Of a stretch of DNA of 64,000 nt, positions 27,014 to 35,419 are shown piece after piece. Within the stretch, counting starts at the first letter, position 1; each line of letters begins with the position of its first letter. The position numbers were made by a program, and so were the translations under genes. Source of the DNA: Candidatus Gastranaerophilales bacterium (lineage in GTDB: Bacteria; Cyanobacteriota; Vampirovibrionia; Gastranaerophilales; Gastranaerophilaceae). The notes under the pieces were generated by a model. It saw only the letters and a list, made by a program, of their open reading frames with translations, searched no databases and was not told where the DNA came from. Where the stretch lies: positions 1-64,000 of the forward strand of contig CAJULH010000002.1 of assembly GCA_910587175.1 (NCBI GenBank). The letters are read 5' to 3'.

Positions 27014-28393
27014 CTAAAAAGGAAACCCTCCTTTATTCTTCATTCTCGCCATCAAATTTGCTTTTTGTTTCATTTTGGAGCCTTTCAGGGTATTTTTTAA
27101 TTCCCCGAAGCCCTTCATCATCTTTCTTGTAGTATCAAACTGGGTTAAAAAAGCATTTAACTCGTTCAAGCTGACACCGGCACCTTTTGTAATCCTTTTT
27201 TTTCTACCAGCATTTAAAATATCAGGATTTAAACGCTCTTCTTTTGTCATAGAGCTTATCATGACTTCAATTTTTTTAAACTGTTTTTCTCCCTCATGGG
27301 AAATTTTTTGTCTGTCATCTTTATTAAGCCCGGGGATAGGAAGCATGCCTAAAATATTCTCCAAAGAACCAAACATTTTCATCTGCTTTTGAAGCTTTAA
27401 AAAATCCTCAAAAGAAAACTTGTTCTTCAGCATGCTAAGTTCAAGTTCTTTTGCCTGTTTTTCATCAAATGCTTCCTGTGCCTTTTCAACAAGGCTTACA
27501 ATATCACCCATGCCAAGAATTCTGTTTGCCATCCTGTTAGGGTGAAAATCTTCAAGCGGAGCAATCTTTTCGCCTGTACCTATAAGTTTTATGGGTTTTC
27601 CTGTTGAATATACAACACTCAACGCGCATCCGCCCCGGCTATCGCCATCCAGCTTTGTTAGAATAACTCCGGTAATATTCAACTGCTCATCAAAGTTTTT
27701 AGCAATATCTATTGCTTCCTGCCCGGTCATAGAATCAATTACAAGCAGCTTCTCATTTATTTGACAGGTTTTATCCAAAATTAAAAGTTCTGCCATCATA
27801 TCAGTGTCTATTTGAAGCCTGCCTGCCGTATCAAAAATTAAAACCGTGTGATTATTGACTTTTGCATATTCTAAGGCTTTTTTTGCAATGTTTGAAACAT
27901 CTTTTGAACCTTCTAAGGAGAAAAAATCCACATTATTTTCACCTGCAAGGGTTTGAAGCTGTTTTACCGCAGCAGGTCTGTATACATCCATCGCAACAAG
28001 CAAAGGTTTTTTACCTTCTTTTTTTAATTTCAGGGCAAGCTTTGCACTGCTTGTAGTTTTGCCGCTTCCCTGGAGACCAAGCATCATAATAATGCTCGGA
28101 TTTGTATCAAGTTTCAGAGGCGAATTTTCACTGCCCAAAAGATTTGTAAGTTCATCCGAAACTATTTTAATGAGCATTTCTGATGGCTTTACGCTCCTTA
28201 AAACATCAGCCCCTTCAGCTTTTTCTTTAATATTTGAAATAAAAGATTTCACAACATTTAAAGAAACATCAGATGCAAGAAGCGCACGACGAATCTCGCG
28301 AAGCGCATCTGCCATGTTTTCTTCTGTCAATGTTGCGGAAGATGAGGTTTTATGAATAATTTCCTGTAATCTTTCGGATAAATTATCAAACAT
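27014..28393 (-). CDS. ffh: signal recognition particle protein Ffh
   Basis: Ffh binds signal sequences and the 4.5S RNA and delivers ribosomes to FtsY. The N domain (MFDNLSERLQEIIHK), G domain (MLGLQGSGKTTSSAKLA, DTAGRLQ, TKLDGDSRGG) and methionine-rich M domain with GMGDI, MTKEERLNP and RKKRITKGAG are complete. I use the ATG at 28393; the GTG 15 bases upstream falls in the -10 box. The gene appears to be leaderless. Confidence 0.97.
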   Translation of the reverse strand: MFDNLSERLQEIIHKTSSSATLTEENMADALREIRRALLASDVSLNVVKSFISNIKEKAEGADVLRSVKPSEMLIKIVSDELTNLLGSENSPLKLDTNPSIIMMLGLQGSGKTTSSAKLALKLKKEGKKPLLVAMDVYRPAAVKQLQTLAGENNVDFFSLEGSKDVSNIAKKALEYAKVNNHTVLIFDTAGRLQIDTDMMAELLILDKTCQINEKLLVIDSMTGQEAIDIAKNFDEQLNITGVILTKLDGDSRGGCALSVVYSTGKPIKLIGTGEKIAPLEDFHPNRMANRILGMGDIVSLVEKAQEAFDEKQAKELELSMLKNKFSFEDFLKLQKQMKMFGSLENILGMLPIPGLNKDDRQKISHEGEKQFKKIEVMISSMTKEERLNPDILNAGRKKRITKGAGVSLNELNAFLTQFDTTRKMMKGFGELKNTLKGSKMKQKANLMARMKNKGGFPF

Positions 28394-28399
28394 AAAAAA

Positions 28400-28405
28400 A
28401 TTATA
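28400..28405 (-). promoter_or_regulatory. -10 box TATAAT six bases before the ffh ATG
   Basis: On the minus strand TATAAT is followed by six T and then the ATG of ffh. No ribosome binding site can fit, so the ffh mRNA should begin at or very near its start codon. Confidence 0.55.
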
Positions 28406-28444
28406 CACGATAATCTTATAATTTTAAAATAAATATCAAATTTA

Positions 28445-29386
28445 TCAGCCAAGTGTCATAAATTTATTAAAATTGGTGTTTTGTGCAGATGCAGAAGCTT
28501 GATTTGCAAATATATCAAGAACATTTAAAGGTGCCTGTGCCGGGTTTTGGGGAATATTTTGCAAAGCAGCCGGATTTTGTTGTTTTGAATCTTTCGGTTT
28601 TTTATTAGAAAAGATATCAAACAATTTTGCAATCAGGGCTACCATAACAGCAAAAGACACTGCTTTTTGTATAAGGCTCAATCTGCTTGCATTCGACGCA
28701 GCTTTTTTTACCGAATTCAAAAGCACATCCTTTGAATCAGCATTTTTCACAAAATTGCTTATACTCTCAATAAAAGAATTTTTAGCATTTATAATATTTT
28801 CAAGTGCGGTTGTTTTTGCAGCTTCACCTACATTTTGCGTATTTTTATTTATTGCATTTGTAATCTCTAAAAGTGCCTCTGTTTTTAAAGATTCAAGCAT
28901 ATTTGAATCAACATTCCCGCCGGCAGGCAGACTCTTAATATTTATTCCTATGCCTTTTAAGCTTTCAGCAACCTCGGGAAGCGTGTTCTTGATGGAATCA
29001 TCATCCAGAGCTTCTGCAAGTTTTAATTGTTCTGATAAAAGCAATTCCTTTATTTCTATCTGGATGTAATCATTCTTTGCCTTTATAAATTCTTTTGCAC
29101 TGCCAAATTGTTCAGCAGCGCTTTTTAAACTATCAGGCACAGTTTCATTTTCTTCGGCTGCCTGAAGAATAACGTTTCTAAGTTCTGTTTCAACAAATTC
29201 AGTATTATCAAAGGGAATAAGAGAAACGAGCCCGCCTGAAACAAGACCCACACCCACACCGCCTGCAACAGTTTTCCCTATATCAAGCGCAGAATCAAAA
29301 ACCGCATTTCCTCTTTTTTGCGGCTTTTGATTCACTGCCGTCTGCGGAACGTTATTATATGCAGAGTTTACGGGTGTCATTTGCAT
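28445..29386 (-). CDS. orphan helical protein with membrane segments and Gln/Pro-rich ends
   Basis: The N-terminal 28 residues are Asn/Gln/Pro-rich. A glycine-rich hydrophobic stretch follows (about 37-58, VAGGVGVGLVSGGLVSLIPF), then about 150 residues of charged helices, then a second hydrophobic helix (about 238-256, AVSFAVMVALIAKLFDIF). The C-terminus is Gln/Asn/Pro-rich and low-complexity. No domain is recognised. The layout of disordered ends with short hydrophobic helices recurs in the proteins at 5420 and 44523. Likely membrane-associated; function unknown. Confidence 0.65.
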   Translation of the reverse strand: MQMTPVNSAYNNVPQTAVNQKPQKRGNAVFDSALDIGKTVAGGVGVGLVSGGLVSLIPFDNTEFVETELRNVILQAAEENETVPDSLKSAAEQFGSAKEFIKAKNDYIQIEIKELLLSEQLKLAEALDDDSIKNTLPEVAESLKGIGINIKSLPAGGNVDSNMLESLKTEALLEITNAINKNTQNVGEAAKTTALENIINAKNSFIESISNFVKNADSKDVLLNSVKKAASNASRLSLIQKAVSFAVMVALIAKLFDIFSNKKPKDSKQQNPAALQNIPQNPAQAPLNVLDIFANQASASAQNTNFNKFMTLG

Positions 29387-29439
29387 CTAAAACCACCTTT
29401 TCACTTATACTTTGATAAAACCTGTAAGACAAATAATTG

Positions 29440-30780
29440 TCAGTTTTCGTTTAGTATTGTTAAGATTTCATCGAAATTGTAACAATCTTTAATTATATGA
29501 ATGTTTGGCTTCATACCGTTTTGCAATAAAGTTTCTTTTATAAAAGAAACTGTAATACCGTCTAAAAATTCATCTGTCCCTTCTTTCAGCATAACGGAAG
29601 GAATTATAATATGCTGAAAATTTCTGCCATCAAGGGTTTTAAGAATATCAGAACCTGTAATAAGCCCTGCAACACTTATCTTATCCCCGAAAAATTCATT
29701 TTTAACTTCTATCACTTCAAATTCAAGATTTTCTGTATTTATCTCTTTTTTAAACCTGTTAAATATTTCTGCTGCAATAGAACCAGTTAAAAGCGAGACT
29801 TTCTTTTTTTTGGACAGGCGTTTTTTTAATTTCTTTTTACACCGCTGAAAACTGTCTTCCAAAAGCCTTATAGCGCCTACCCCATCTTCAATCTGGACAA
29901 AATCACCGTAATATTTTTTATCAGGAATTTCTCTGCCTGCCGTTAAAAAAATTTCATCCGATGCCATTGCTATATGTTTCTTTAAAGACAAATTAAATTC
30001 ATCCAGCATATCAATAATATTATTCGCATTTTCAACCGTAAGAGGCTTTAAAAGGTCGCCTTTCCTGTATTTGCTCACCCCGACAGGCACAATAGCAAGT
30101 GATTTTAATATTTTTTTATATTTCTTTAAATCTTCAAGTGTGTTTTTTAACTCTTTTCCGTCATTAATTTCAGGGCACAGCACAATCTGCCCGTGAATTT
30201 CAATATTTGCTTTTTTAAATCTGTCCAATATCTTTAAAATTTCAGATGCTCTTTTGTTATTGAGCATTTTTACTCTTAAATCCGGGTTTGTTGTATGGAT
30301 TGAAACATAAAGAGGGGAAAGCCTTAAAGCCTCTATCCGCCCCCAGTCTTCTTCTTTCAGATTAGTTCCTGTAATGTATGTTCCTTGCAGATAGGATGTA
30401 CGCCAATCGTCATCTTTTACATAAAGGCTCTCCCGAAGCCCCTTTGGCTGTTGGTCTACAAAACAAAATATACATTTATTAAGGCAGGGCTTTATGCCGT
30501 CAAACACAGCACATTCAAAATCAATCCCCAAATCTTCATCTTCATCTTTTTCAATCTCAAATAGTTCCATCTCACCCGGCAAAATAGTGCCATCATCCTG
30601 AATCGCGGGTGCCTTTTTTACAGCAAGATTAATATTTTCATCCTGTACAATAAAACTAAGCTCTATTATATCCTTTGGCTGAATACCGTTTATGGAAAGT
30701 ATAGTATCCCCTTTTGACAAGCCAAGCTCCTGTGCAATAGAGCCCTCTCTCACCTCTGATATTACCATTCCCTTTTTCAT
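29440..30780 (-). CDS. PDZ + radical SAM + DUF512 protein of the cyanobacterial type
   Basis: Residues 1-50 form a PDZ-like domain (SEVREGSIAQELGLSKGDTILSING). Cys99, Cys103 and Cys106 in PCLNKCIFCFVDQ are a radical SAM CxxxCxxC motif, and a DUF512 domain fills the C-terminal half (GDFVQIEDGVGAIRLLEDSF, LLTGSIAAE, VAGLITGSDIL, IIIPSVMLKEG). Proteins of this build are known in Cyanobacteria as a conserved Fe-S oxidoreductase of unknown function, and also occur in clostridia. Its ATG overlaps the stop of the upstream PadR-like gene (ATGA), so the two are translationally coupled. Confidence 0.9.
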   Translation of the reverse strand: MKKGMVISEVREGSIAQELGLSKGDTILSINGIQPKDIIELSFIVQDENINLAVKKAPAIQDDGTILPGEMELFEIEKDEDEDLGIDFECAVFDGIKPCLNKCIFCFVDQQPKGLRESLYVKDDDWRTSYLQGTYITGTNLKEEDWGRIEALRLSPLYVSIHTTNPDLRVKMLNNKRASEILKILDRFKKANIEIHGQIVLCPEINDGKELKNTLEDLKKYKKILKSLAIVPVGVSKYRKGDLLKPLTVENANNIIDMLDEFNLSLKKHIAMASDEIFLTAGREIPDKKYYGDFVQIEDGVGAIRLLEDSFQRCKKKLKKRLSKKKKVSLLTGSIAAEIFNRFKKEINTENLEFEVIEVKNEFFGDKISVAGLITGSDILKTLDGRNFQHIIIPSVMLKEGTDEFLDGITVSFIKETLLQNGMKPNIHIIKDCYNFDEILTILNEN

Positions 30781-31271
30781 TGAAGCACCTCTATAAGTCC
30801 TTCAATTGTTGAAAGTTCAGTCCTTATGACCTTTTTTTGCACATCTTCATACATGTTGTAGGGATTTTCAAGAGCGTCAACTATATCTTTTTTCAAAATT
30901 AAAATGTTATTTAGGCAATTTTTATATAATTCTTTTTTATCATCCTCATCTAAAACATCAGAAGCACAAATTAATATTGAAACACAGTTTAATATATGCG
31001 CCTTATTTTTAAACTCAAAAGTTAAGAGCGCATTTTTTAAATACTTCATACCAAAAGGAGTAATTTTATAAATCTTTGAGAGCATCCCGCCATCTGTCAT
31101 TTTTGATTCAAATTCCACACAGGATAATCCTTCCAGCTTTTTTAGAGCAGGATTTATAGCGCCAAGGCTTGGCTTTGAGTACATAAAAAATTTTTCTATG
31201 ATAAGTTTTTTTGCCTTGTATATTGTTGCATCATATTTTGAAAGAATATAAAGAATCAGTATTTCAATCAT
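30777..31271 (-). CDS. PadR-family transcriptional regulator
   Basis: A winged-helix regulator. Residues 3-80 match PadR: LILYILSKYDATIYKAKKLI, then SLGAINPALKKLEGL (recognition helix), then a wing and YKITPFGMKYLKNAL. The C-terminal half is a helical dimerisation/sensor region. It is translationally coupled (4-base overlap) to the DUF512 radical SAM gene, so it may control that gene in response to an unknown signal. Confidence 0.82.
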   Translation of the reverse strand: MIEILILYILSKYDATIYKAKKLIIEKFFMYSKPSLGAINPALKKLEGLSCVEFESKMTDGGMLSKIYKITPFGMKYLKNALLTFEFKNKAHILNCVSILICASDVLDEDDKKELYKNCLNNILILKKDIVDALENPYNMYEDVQKKVIRTELSTIEGLIEVLQ

Positions 31272-31376
31272 TTAAAATCTCCAAACTAAGCTCTATTCTA
31301 GCATTAAGTTTCAATATTGTTAAATTCTTTATTTAATTTATAATTTATTAGGGTCGAAAAATAAAGGAGACCGGAT

Positions 31377-32108
31377 TTGCTAACTGTCGAAAATACAATA
31401 GAAACAACAAAAAATATAGTAAATGAAACAAACCTTAAACATATTGCAATAATAATGGATGGCAACAGAAGATGGGCAAAAGAGCATCATCTGCCGTCTG
31501 CAATGGGTCACAAAAAAGGAGTAGATGCTCTTAAAAAAGTGGTAAAAGGAGCGCACAATTTTGGTGTAAAATACTTAACCTTATACGCTTTTTCAACAGA
31601 AAACTGGAACAGAAACCAGGAAGAAGTGGATTTTTTAATGGGGCTTTTAGCATCCACCATAAAAAATGAAATCAATGAACTCCATCAAAATAATGTAAAA
31701 TTAAAATTCATAGGAGATATTAGAGGTTTAAATTCAAATCTGCAGGAAATTTTATCAAATGCTGAAAAAACCACTGAAAACAATACAGGTGTAAATTTGC
31801 AAATTGCAATAAATTACGGTGCAAGAAACGAACTTGTAAATGCTGTAAAAGAGATGATAAAAGAAAATATTGCACCGGATAAAATTGATGAAGAGACTTT
31901 AAAAAATTATCTTTATACAAAAAATATCCCCGACCCTGATTTGCTTATAAGAACCGGCGGAGAAATGAGGGTGAGCAATTACCTTCTCTGGCAGATAGCA
32001 TATTCTGAAATTTACATCACAAAAAAATACTGGCCTGAATTTGATGAAAATGAACTTAAAATTTCAATTGAAGAATTCAAAAAAAGGCAAAGAAGGTACG
32101 GCGGATAG
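31377..32108 (+). CDS. uppS: isoprenyl transferase (undecaprenyl diphosphate synthase)
   Basis: UppS makes the C55 lipid carrier precursor for peptidoglycan and O-antigen. IAIIMDGNRRWAKE (catalytic Asp), GHKKGVDALKKV, YAFSTENWNR and the C-terminal DPDLLIRTGGEMRVSNYLLWQ with FDENEL are diagnostic. The start is TTG at 31377 with AAGGAGA upstream; there is no earlier ATG. A small hairpin with TTTT lies between it and rdgB. Confidence 0.95.
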   Translation: MLTVENTIETTKNIVNETNLKHIAIIMDGNRRWAKEHHLPSAMGHKKGVDALKKVVKGAHNFGVKYLTLYAFSTENWNRNQEEVDFLMGLLASTIKNEINELHQNNVKLKFIGDIRGLNSNLQEILSNAEKTTENNTGVNLQIAINYGARNELVNAVKEMIKENIAPDKIDEETLKNYLYTKNIPDPDLLIRTGGEMRVSNYLLWQIAYSEIYITKKYWPEFDENELKISIEEFKKRQRRYGG

Positions 32109-32111
32109 ACC

Positions 32112-32135
32112 AGCCGGTCTTTGGTTCCGGCTTTT
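32112..32135 (+). terminator. small hairpin with T-run between uppS and rdgB
   Basis: AGCCGG / CCGGCT form a 6-bp stem with a 9-base loop followed by TTT. It may be a weak terminator or attenuator inside the pair. Confidence 0.5.
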
Positions 32136-32149
32136 GAATGGAGAGTTCT

Positions 32150-32746
32150 ATGTTAAAAATTATTCTCGGCACACAAAACGAACATAAAATTTGTGAAATG
32201 AATTTAATTTCAAAGCCTTACGGGGTTGAATTTCAAATGCCTGACACAAAAGAAAAAGATTTTAACCCTGATGAAAACGGCGAAACCTTTGAAGAAAATG
32301 CCTATATAAAAGCACACGCAGCATACACTTGCGGCGGTGGGGAATTATACCTTGCAGATGATTCGGGACTTTGTGTGGATTATTTAGACGGAGCCCCTGG
32401 GATAAAATCCGCACGATATGCAGACACTGCAGAACACAGAATTGAAAAACTTTTAGATGTTATGAAGGATGCTAAAACCCTGCATGAAAGAGGGGCACAT
32501 TTTGAATGTCACCTTGTTCTTTTGGATAAAGACGGAGAAATTTTAAACAGAACAAAAGGGGTCTGCAAAGGAGAAATCGCATTTGAAAAGAAAGGTATAA
32601 ACGGTTTTGGATATGACCCTGTTTTTATCGTTGAAAAATTAAACAAAACAATGGCAGAGCTTTCAGATGTTGAAAAAAACCTGCATTCCCACCGCGGCAA
32701 AGCTCTTTCTGATATGCTTGTATGGCTGAAACATAATTATTTATAA
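32150..32746 (+). CDS. rdgB: XTP/dITP diphosphatase (RdgB/HAM1)
   Basis: This housecleaning enzyme hydrolyses XTP and dITP to the monophosphates. IILGTQNEHKICEM (substrate loop), ENAYIKAHAAY, LADDSGLCVDYLDGAPGIKSARYA, GINGFGYDPVFIVE and the final SHRGKAL match the family. I choose the ATG at 32150, with GGAGAG six bases upstream. It is probably co-transcribed with uppS. Confidence 0.95.
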   Translation: MLKIILGTQNEHKICEMNLISKPYGVEFQMPDTKEKDFNPDENGETFEENAYIKAHAAYTCGGGELYLADDSGLCVDYLDGAPGIKSARYADTAEHRIEKLLDVMKDAKTLHERGAHFECHLVLLDKDGEILNRTKGVCKGEIAFEKKGINGFGYDPVFIVEKLNKTMAELSDVEKNLHSHRGKALSDMLVWLKHNYL

Positions 32747-32777
32747 TTTTATTTCAGACTTGTGTTAGGATTAAAGT

Positions 32778-32822
32778 ATGGCAGATATGAATATAATGAA
32801 ATCCGTATATTTTAGAAAATAA
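32778..32822 (+). CDS. possible 14-codon leader peptide before the MATE gene
   Basis: ATG at 32778 is preceded at seven bases by AGGA and opens 14 codons (MADMNIMKSVYFRK). A TATAAT box at 32742-32747 lies upstream. Nested hairpins (32822-32859) follow, then the ribosome binding site of the efflux pump. The arrangement resembles translational attenuation leaders of resistance genes. The reading frame is short, so chance is a real alternative. Confidence 0.3.
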   Translation: MADMNIMKSVYFRK

Positions 32823-32859
32823 ATCTCTGATTTTGCACAATCAGCGAAAATTTGAGATT
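32822..32859 (+). promoter_or_regulatory. nested hairpin upstream of the MATE gene
   Basis: The inner stem CTGATT (32827-32832) pairs with AATCAG (32839-32844). The outer arms AATCT (32822-32826) and AGATT (32855-32859) can pair as well, followed by AAAATTTTT. It could be an attenuator between the short leader ORF and the pump gene. Confidence 0.35.
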
Positions 32860-32888
32860 AAAATTTTTAAAATAACACGGAGGAAGTT

Positions 32889-34211
32889 ATGTTCAACAAC
32901 AGACAAAAAGAACTGCTTAATTATATATTGCCGTCTGCGGGCGCACTTTGTGTCACCTATTTATACAATATTGCGGACGGAATTTTTGTAGGACGCGGAA
33001 TTAGCGCAATGGCACTTGCCGCAGTTAATATTACTGTTCCTTTTATAACGGCGCTGGTTGCATTATCCACGCTTTTTGCAATGGGCGGCTCAACAGTTAT
33101 AGCAATAAGATTGGGCAGAAAAGATACTAAAGGTGCAAACAATGCCTTTATGTGCGCATTTTTATTAACCCTTGTCTTATCTGTTATATTAATGCTTACA
33201 GGAATGATATTCCCCGAACAAATATCAAGACTCTGCGGAGGGAGCGACAATATTCTTCCTTTGGCAAAAGAGTACCTTTTTTATTACACGGCGTTTTCAG
33301 TTCCGTTTTTGCTGAGCAGTTGTTTTGCCGTATTTGTAAGAAATGACGGCGCCCCAAGACTTGCTTTTGCCGGCATGTGCACAGGCGCCGTTTTAAATAT
33401 TTTCCTTGACTGGCTTTTTATATTTCCGCTGAAAATGGGCTTGAAAGGAGCAGCGATAGCAAGCGGTCTCGGACAGGTTTTTGCATTTATAATACTTCTA
33501 AGCCATTTTATATTTAAAAAGGGTGATTTGAGAATTAAATTTTATGTGCCCGATTTATCCTTAATCGGTAAAATTTTTAACAGAGGAATTCCCGAATTTT
33601 TAACCCAGTTAAATACTCCGGTGACTGCGCTTTGCTACAACTGGGTTTTACTGAAAACACTCGGTGATGTCGGGGTCGCCGCATTCAGCATTTTAAGTTT
33701 TATCTATGCTTTTGCCTATGCAATACTTTCAGGAACAGCACAAGGATTGCAGCCTTTGTGGGGAAAGCTATTTGGAGAAAATAACAAAGAAGGACTGAAA
33801 CAATATTTAAATTCCGGAATAAAAATAAACCTTGCAGCTTCAGTTGTAATGGTTGTTTTTCTCATTATTTTCAACAGACAAGCGGTTGAAATATTTACAA
33901 AAGACGCCGGGCTGATAAATATGGCGTCAGGCGCCCTTCCCGTTTTTTCGGTCTCATTTGTATTTATGGCTTTAAACCTCATATATACAGCATATTTCTA
34001 TTCAACAAAAGAAACTTTAAAATCCGATATCATTGCAATAAACAGAGGGGTTGTTTTGAAGGCATTATTAATCTTTGCGGTTCCGTATATATTCGGAGTC
34101 AGATATATCTGGCATGCAGTTTTATTGGCTGAAATTATCACTTTTGGCATTTGTCTGTTTATGGAAAAAAATAAAATTGTGTTAAAAAATCTGCTGATTA
34201 CAATTTTATGA
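32889..34211 (+). CDS. MATE-family efflux transporter
   Basis: A 440-residue inner membrane protein with about 12 hydrophobic helices. The start (RQKELLNYILPSAGALCVTYLYNIADGIFVGRG), the repeat boundary (AKIFNRGIPEFLTQLNTPV-like) and GSTVIAIRLGRKD match MATE antiporters, which export cationic drugs against Na+ or H+. GGAGG lies just before the ATG. Substrates cannot be predicted. The leader region may regulate it. Confidence 0.92.
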   Translation: MFNNRQKELLNYILPSAGALCVTYLYNIADGIFVGRGISAMALAAVNITVPFITALVALSTLFAMGGSTVIAIRLGRKDTKGANNAFMCAFLLTLVLSVILMLTGMIFPEQISRLCGGSDNILPLAKEYLFYYTAFSVPFLLSSCFAVFVRNDGAPRLAFAGMCTGAVLNIFLDWLFIFPLKMGLKGAAIASGLGQVFAFIILLSHFIFKKGDLRIKFYVPDLSLIGKIFNRGIPEFLTQLNTPVTALCYNWVLLKTLGDVGVAAFSILSFIYAFAYAILSGTAQGLQPLWGKLFGENNKEGLKQYLNSGIKINLAASVVMVVFLIIFNRQAVEIFTKDAGLINMASGALPVFSVSFVFMALNLIYTAYFYSTKETLKSDIIAINRGVVLKALLIFAVPYIFGVRYIWHAVLLAEIITFGICLFMEKNKIVLKNLLITIL

Positions 34212-34247
34212 TATACTTTCTTTTAAAGAACTAAAAAGGATAACAAA

Positions 34248-34574
34248 ATGGAAAATGCGCCCGAAAACAAAAGATGGTACGATAAAGACCCCATTTTAAA
34301 AGAAGCTCTGGAGCTTTTAAGACTTTCAAGCCCGAATGAAAAAGAACACGCAAAAGATTTTATTCTGCAATTACAAGAGCAAGTGGCAGGCGAAGTGATA
34401 GAGCGCATTTATGAAATAATTACCCAATATCAGGGCAAAGGAAACCGCTGGTATGATAATGACCCTATTATGATAAAAGCTATTGAAATATTAAGACATG
34501 CAGACCCAAAAACACAAAGAAAGGCAGCATTGAAACTTTTGCTTGCACTTGAAGAAAAAAGTTTTAATGAATAA
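34248..34574 (+). CDS. small protein with duplicated RWYDxDPI module
   Basis: The 108-residue protein contains two copies of a helical module beginning RWYD(K/N)DPI, at residues 9-15 and 67-73, each followed by a hydrophobic-helix pattern (LKEALELLRLSSP, MIKAIEILRHADP). It is soluble, with no catalytic motif. An AAGGAT lies before the ATG. Close spacing suggests co-transcription with folE2 downstream. Function unknown. Confidence 0.75.
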   Translation: MENAPENKRWYDKDPILKEALELLRLSSPNEKEHAKDFILQLQEQVAGEVIERIYEIITQYQGKGNRWYDNDPIMIKAIEILRHADPKTQRKAALKLLLALEEKSFNE

Positions 34575-34624
34575 TATACAGGCTTCTGCACAACGATTGC
34601 TTCTGTGCGAAAAGACTTAAAAAT

Positions 34625-35416
34625 ATGAACGATGTACAAAACCAAAAAGACAAAAGAAATATAGACATCCAAAAAGTGGGCGTAAAGGATGTCGAAATTC
34701 CTCTTGTTATTCAAAGAAAATTAAAGAACGGAAAAATTGATACCCAAAGGGTTTATGCCAAGGCAAAAATGAGCGTGTCTTTAATGAGACAGTTTAAGGG
34801 CACTCATATGAGCCGTTTTATTGAGATTTTAAATGATTATAGAAAAGAAAACCTCGTCGGTGTTGATATTAAAAAAATGCTTCAGGATATTAAAGAAAGA
34901 CTGAATGCTGAAAATGCTTATGTAAAGTTTGATTTTAAATATTTCATTAAAAAGACTGCTCCAAAAAGCGGCTTGGAAGCCTTGATGTGCTATGATTGCT
35001 ATTTTGAAGGCACACTGAATAAGGACGATTACAAATTTTATTTAGGCGCAAAGGTGCCTGTTACAACGCTTTGTCCCTGTTCAAAAGAAATATCGGATTA
35101 CGGCGCGCACAACCAAAGGGCAATCGTAAAGGTTAAAATTTCATACCCCGAAAATCATCATATCTGGCTTGAAGATTTAATTAAAACTATTGAAGAATCA
35201 GGTTCATCCGAGGTATATTCCCTTTTAAAAAGGGAAGATGAAAAAGCTGTAACAGAGTGCGCTTATGAAAATCCGAAATTTGTCGAAGATGTTTTAAGAG
35301 ATATTGTTTTAAAACTTGAAAAAAATGAAATTATAAACTTTTTTGAAGTTGAAATTGAAGCACAGGAGAGCATCCACAATCACAATGCCTGGGCATATCA
35401 AAAGAAAGAAAAATAA
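34625..35416 (+). CDS. folE2: GTP cyclohydrolase I type IB
   Basis: FolE2 converts GTP to 7,8-dihydroneopterin triphosphate, the first step of tetrahydrofolate (and, with QueD, queuosine) synthesis; unlike FolE it can use metals other than zinc. The family signatures are RNIDIQKVGVKDVEIPLVI, FKGTHMSRFIEIL, the metal-binding VTTLCPCSKEISDYGAHNQR and SIHNHNAWA. Length (263 aa) is normal. A short hairpin (GCACA/TGTGC, 34588-34608) lies in the leader. The queE gene at 60132 shows that the queuosine route exists in this genome. Confidence 0.95.
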   Translation: MNDVQNQKDKRNIDIQKVGVKDVEIPLVIQRKLKNGKIDTQRVYAKAKMSVSLMRQFKGTHMSRFIEILNDYRKENLVGVDIKKMLQDIKERLNAENAYVKFDFKYFIKKTAPKSGLEALMCYDCYFEGTLNKDDYKFYLGAKVPVTTLCPCSKEISDYGAHNQRAIVKVKISYPENHHIWLEDLIKTIEESGSSEVYSLLKREDEKAVTECAYENPKFVEDVLRDIVLKLEKNEIINFFEVEIEAQESIHNHNAWAYQKKEK

Positions 35417-35419
35417 CAT

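Noticed and set aside
28394..28408. GTG start 15 bases upstream of the ffh ATG
   Set aside because: The GTG and the next codons form the -10 box; Ffh proteins start at MFDNLSERL.
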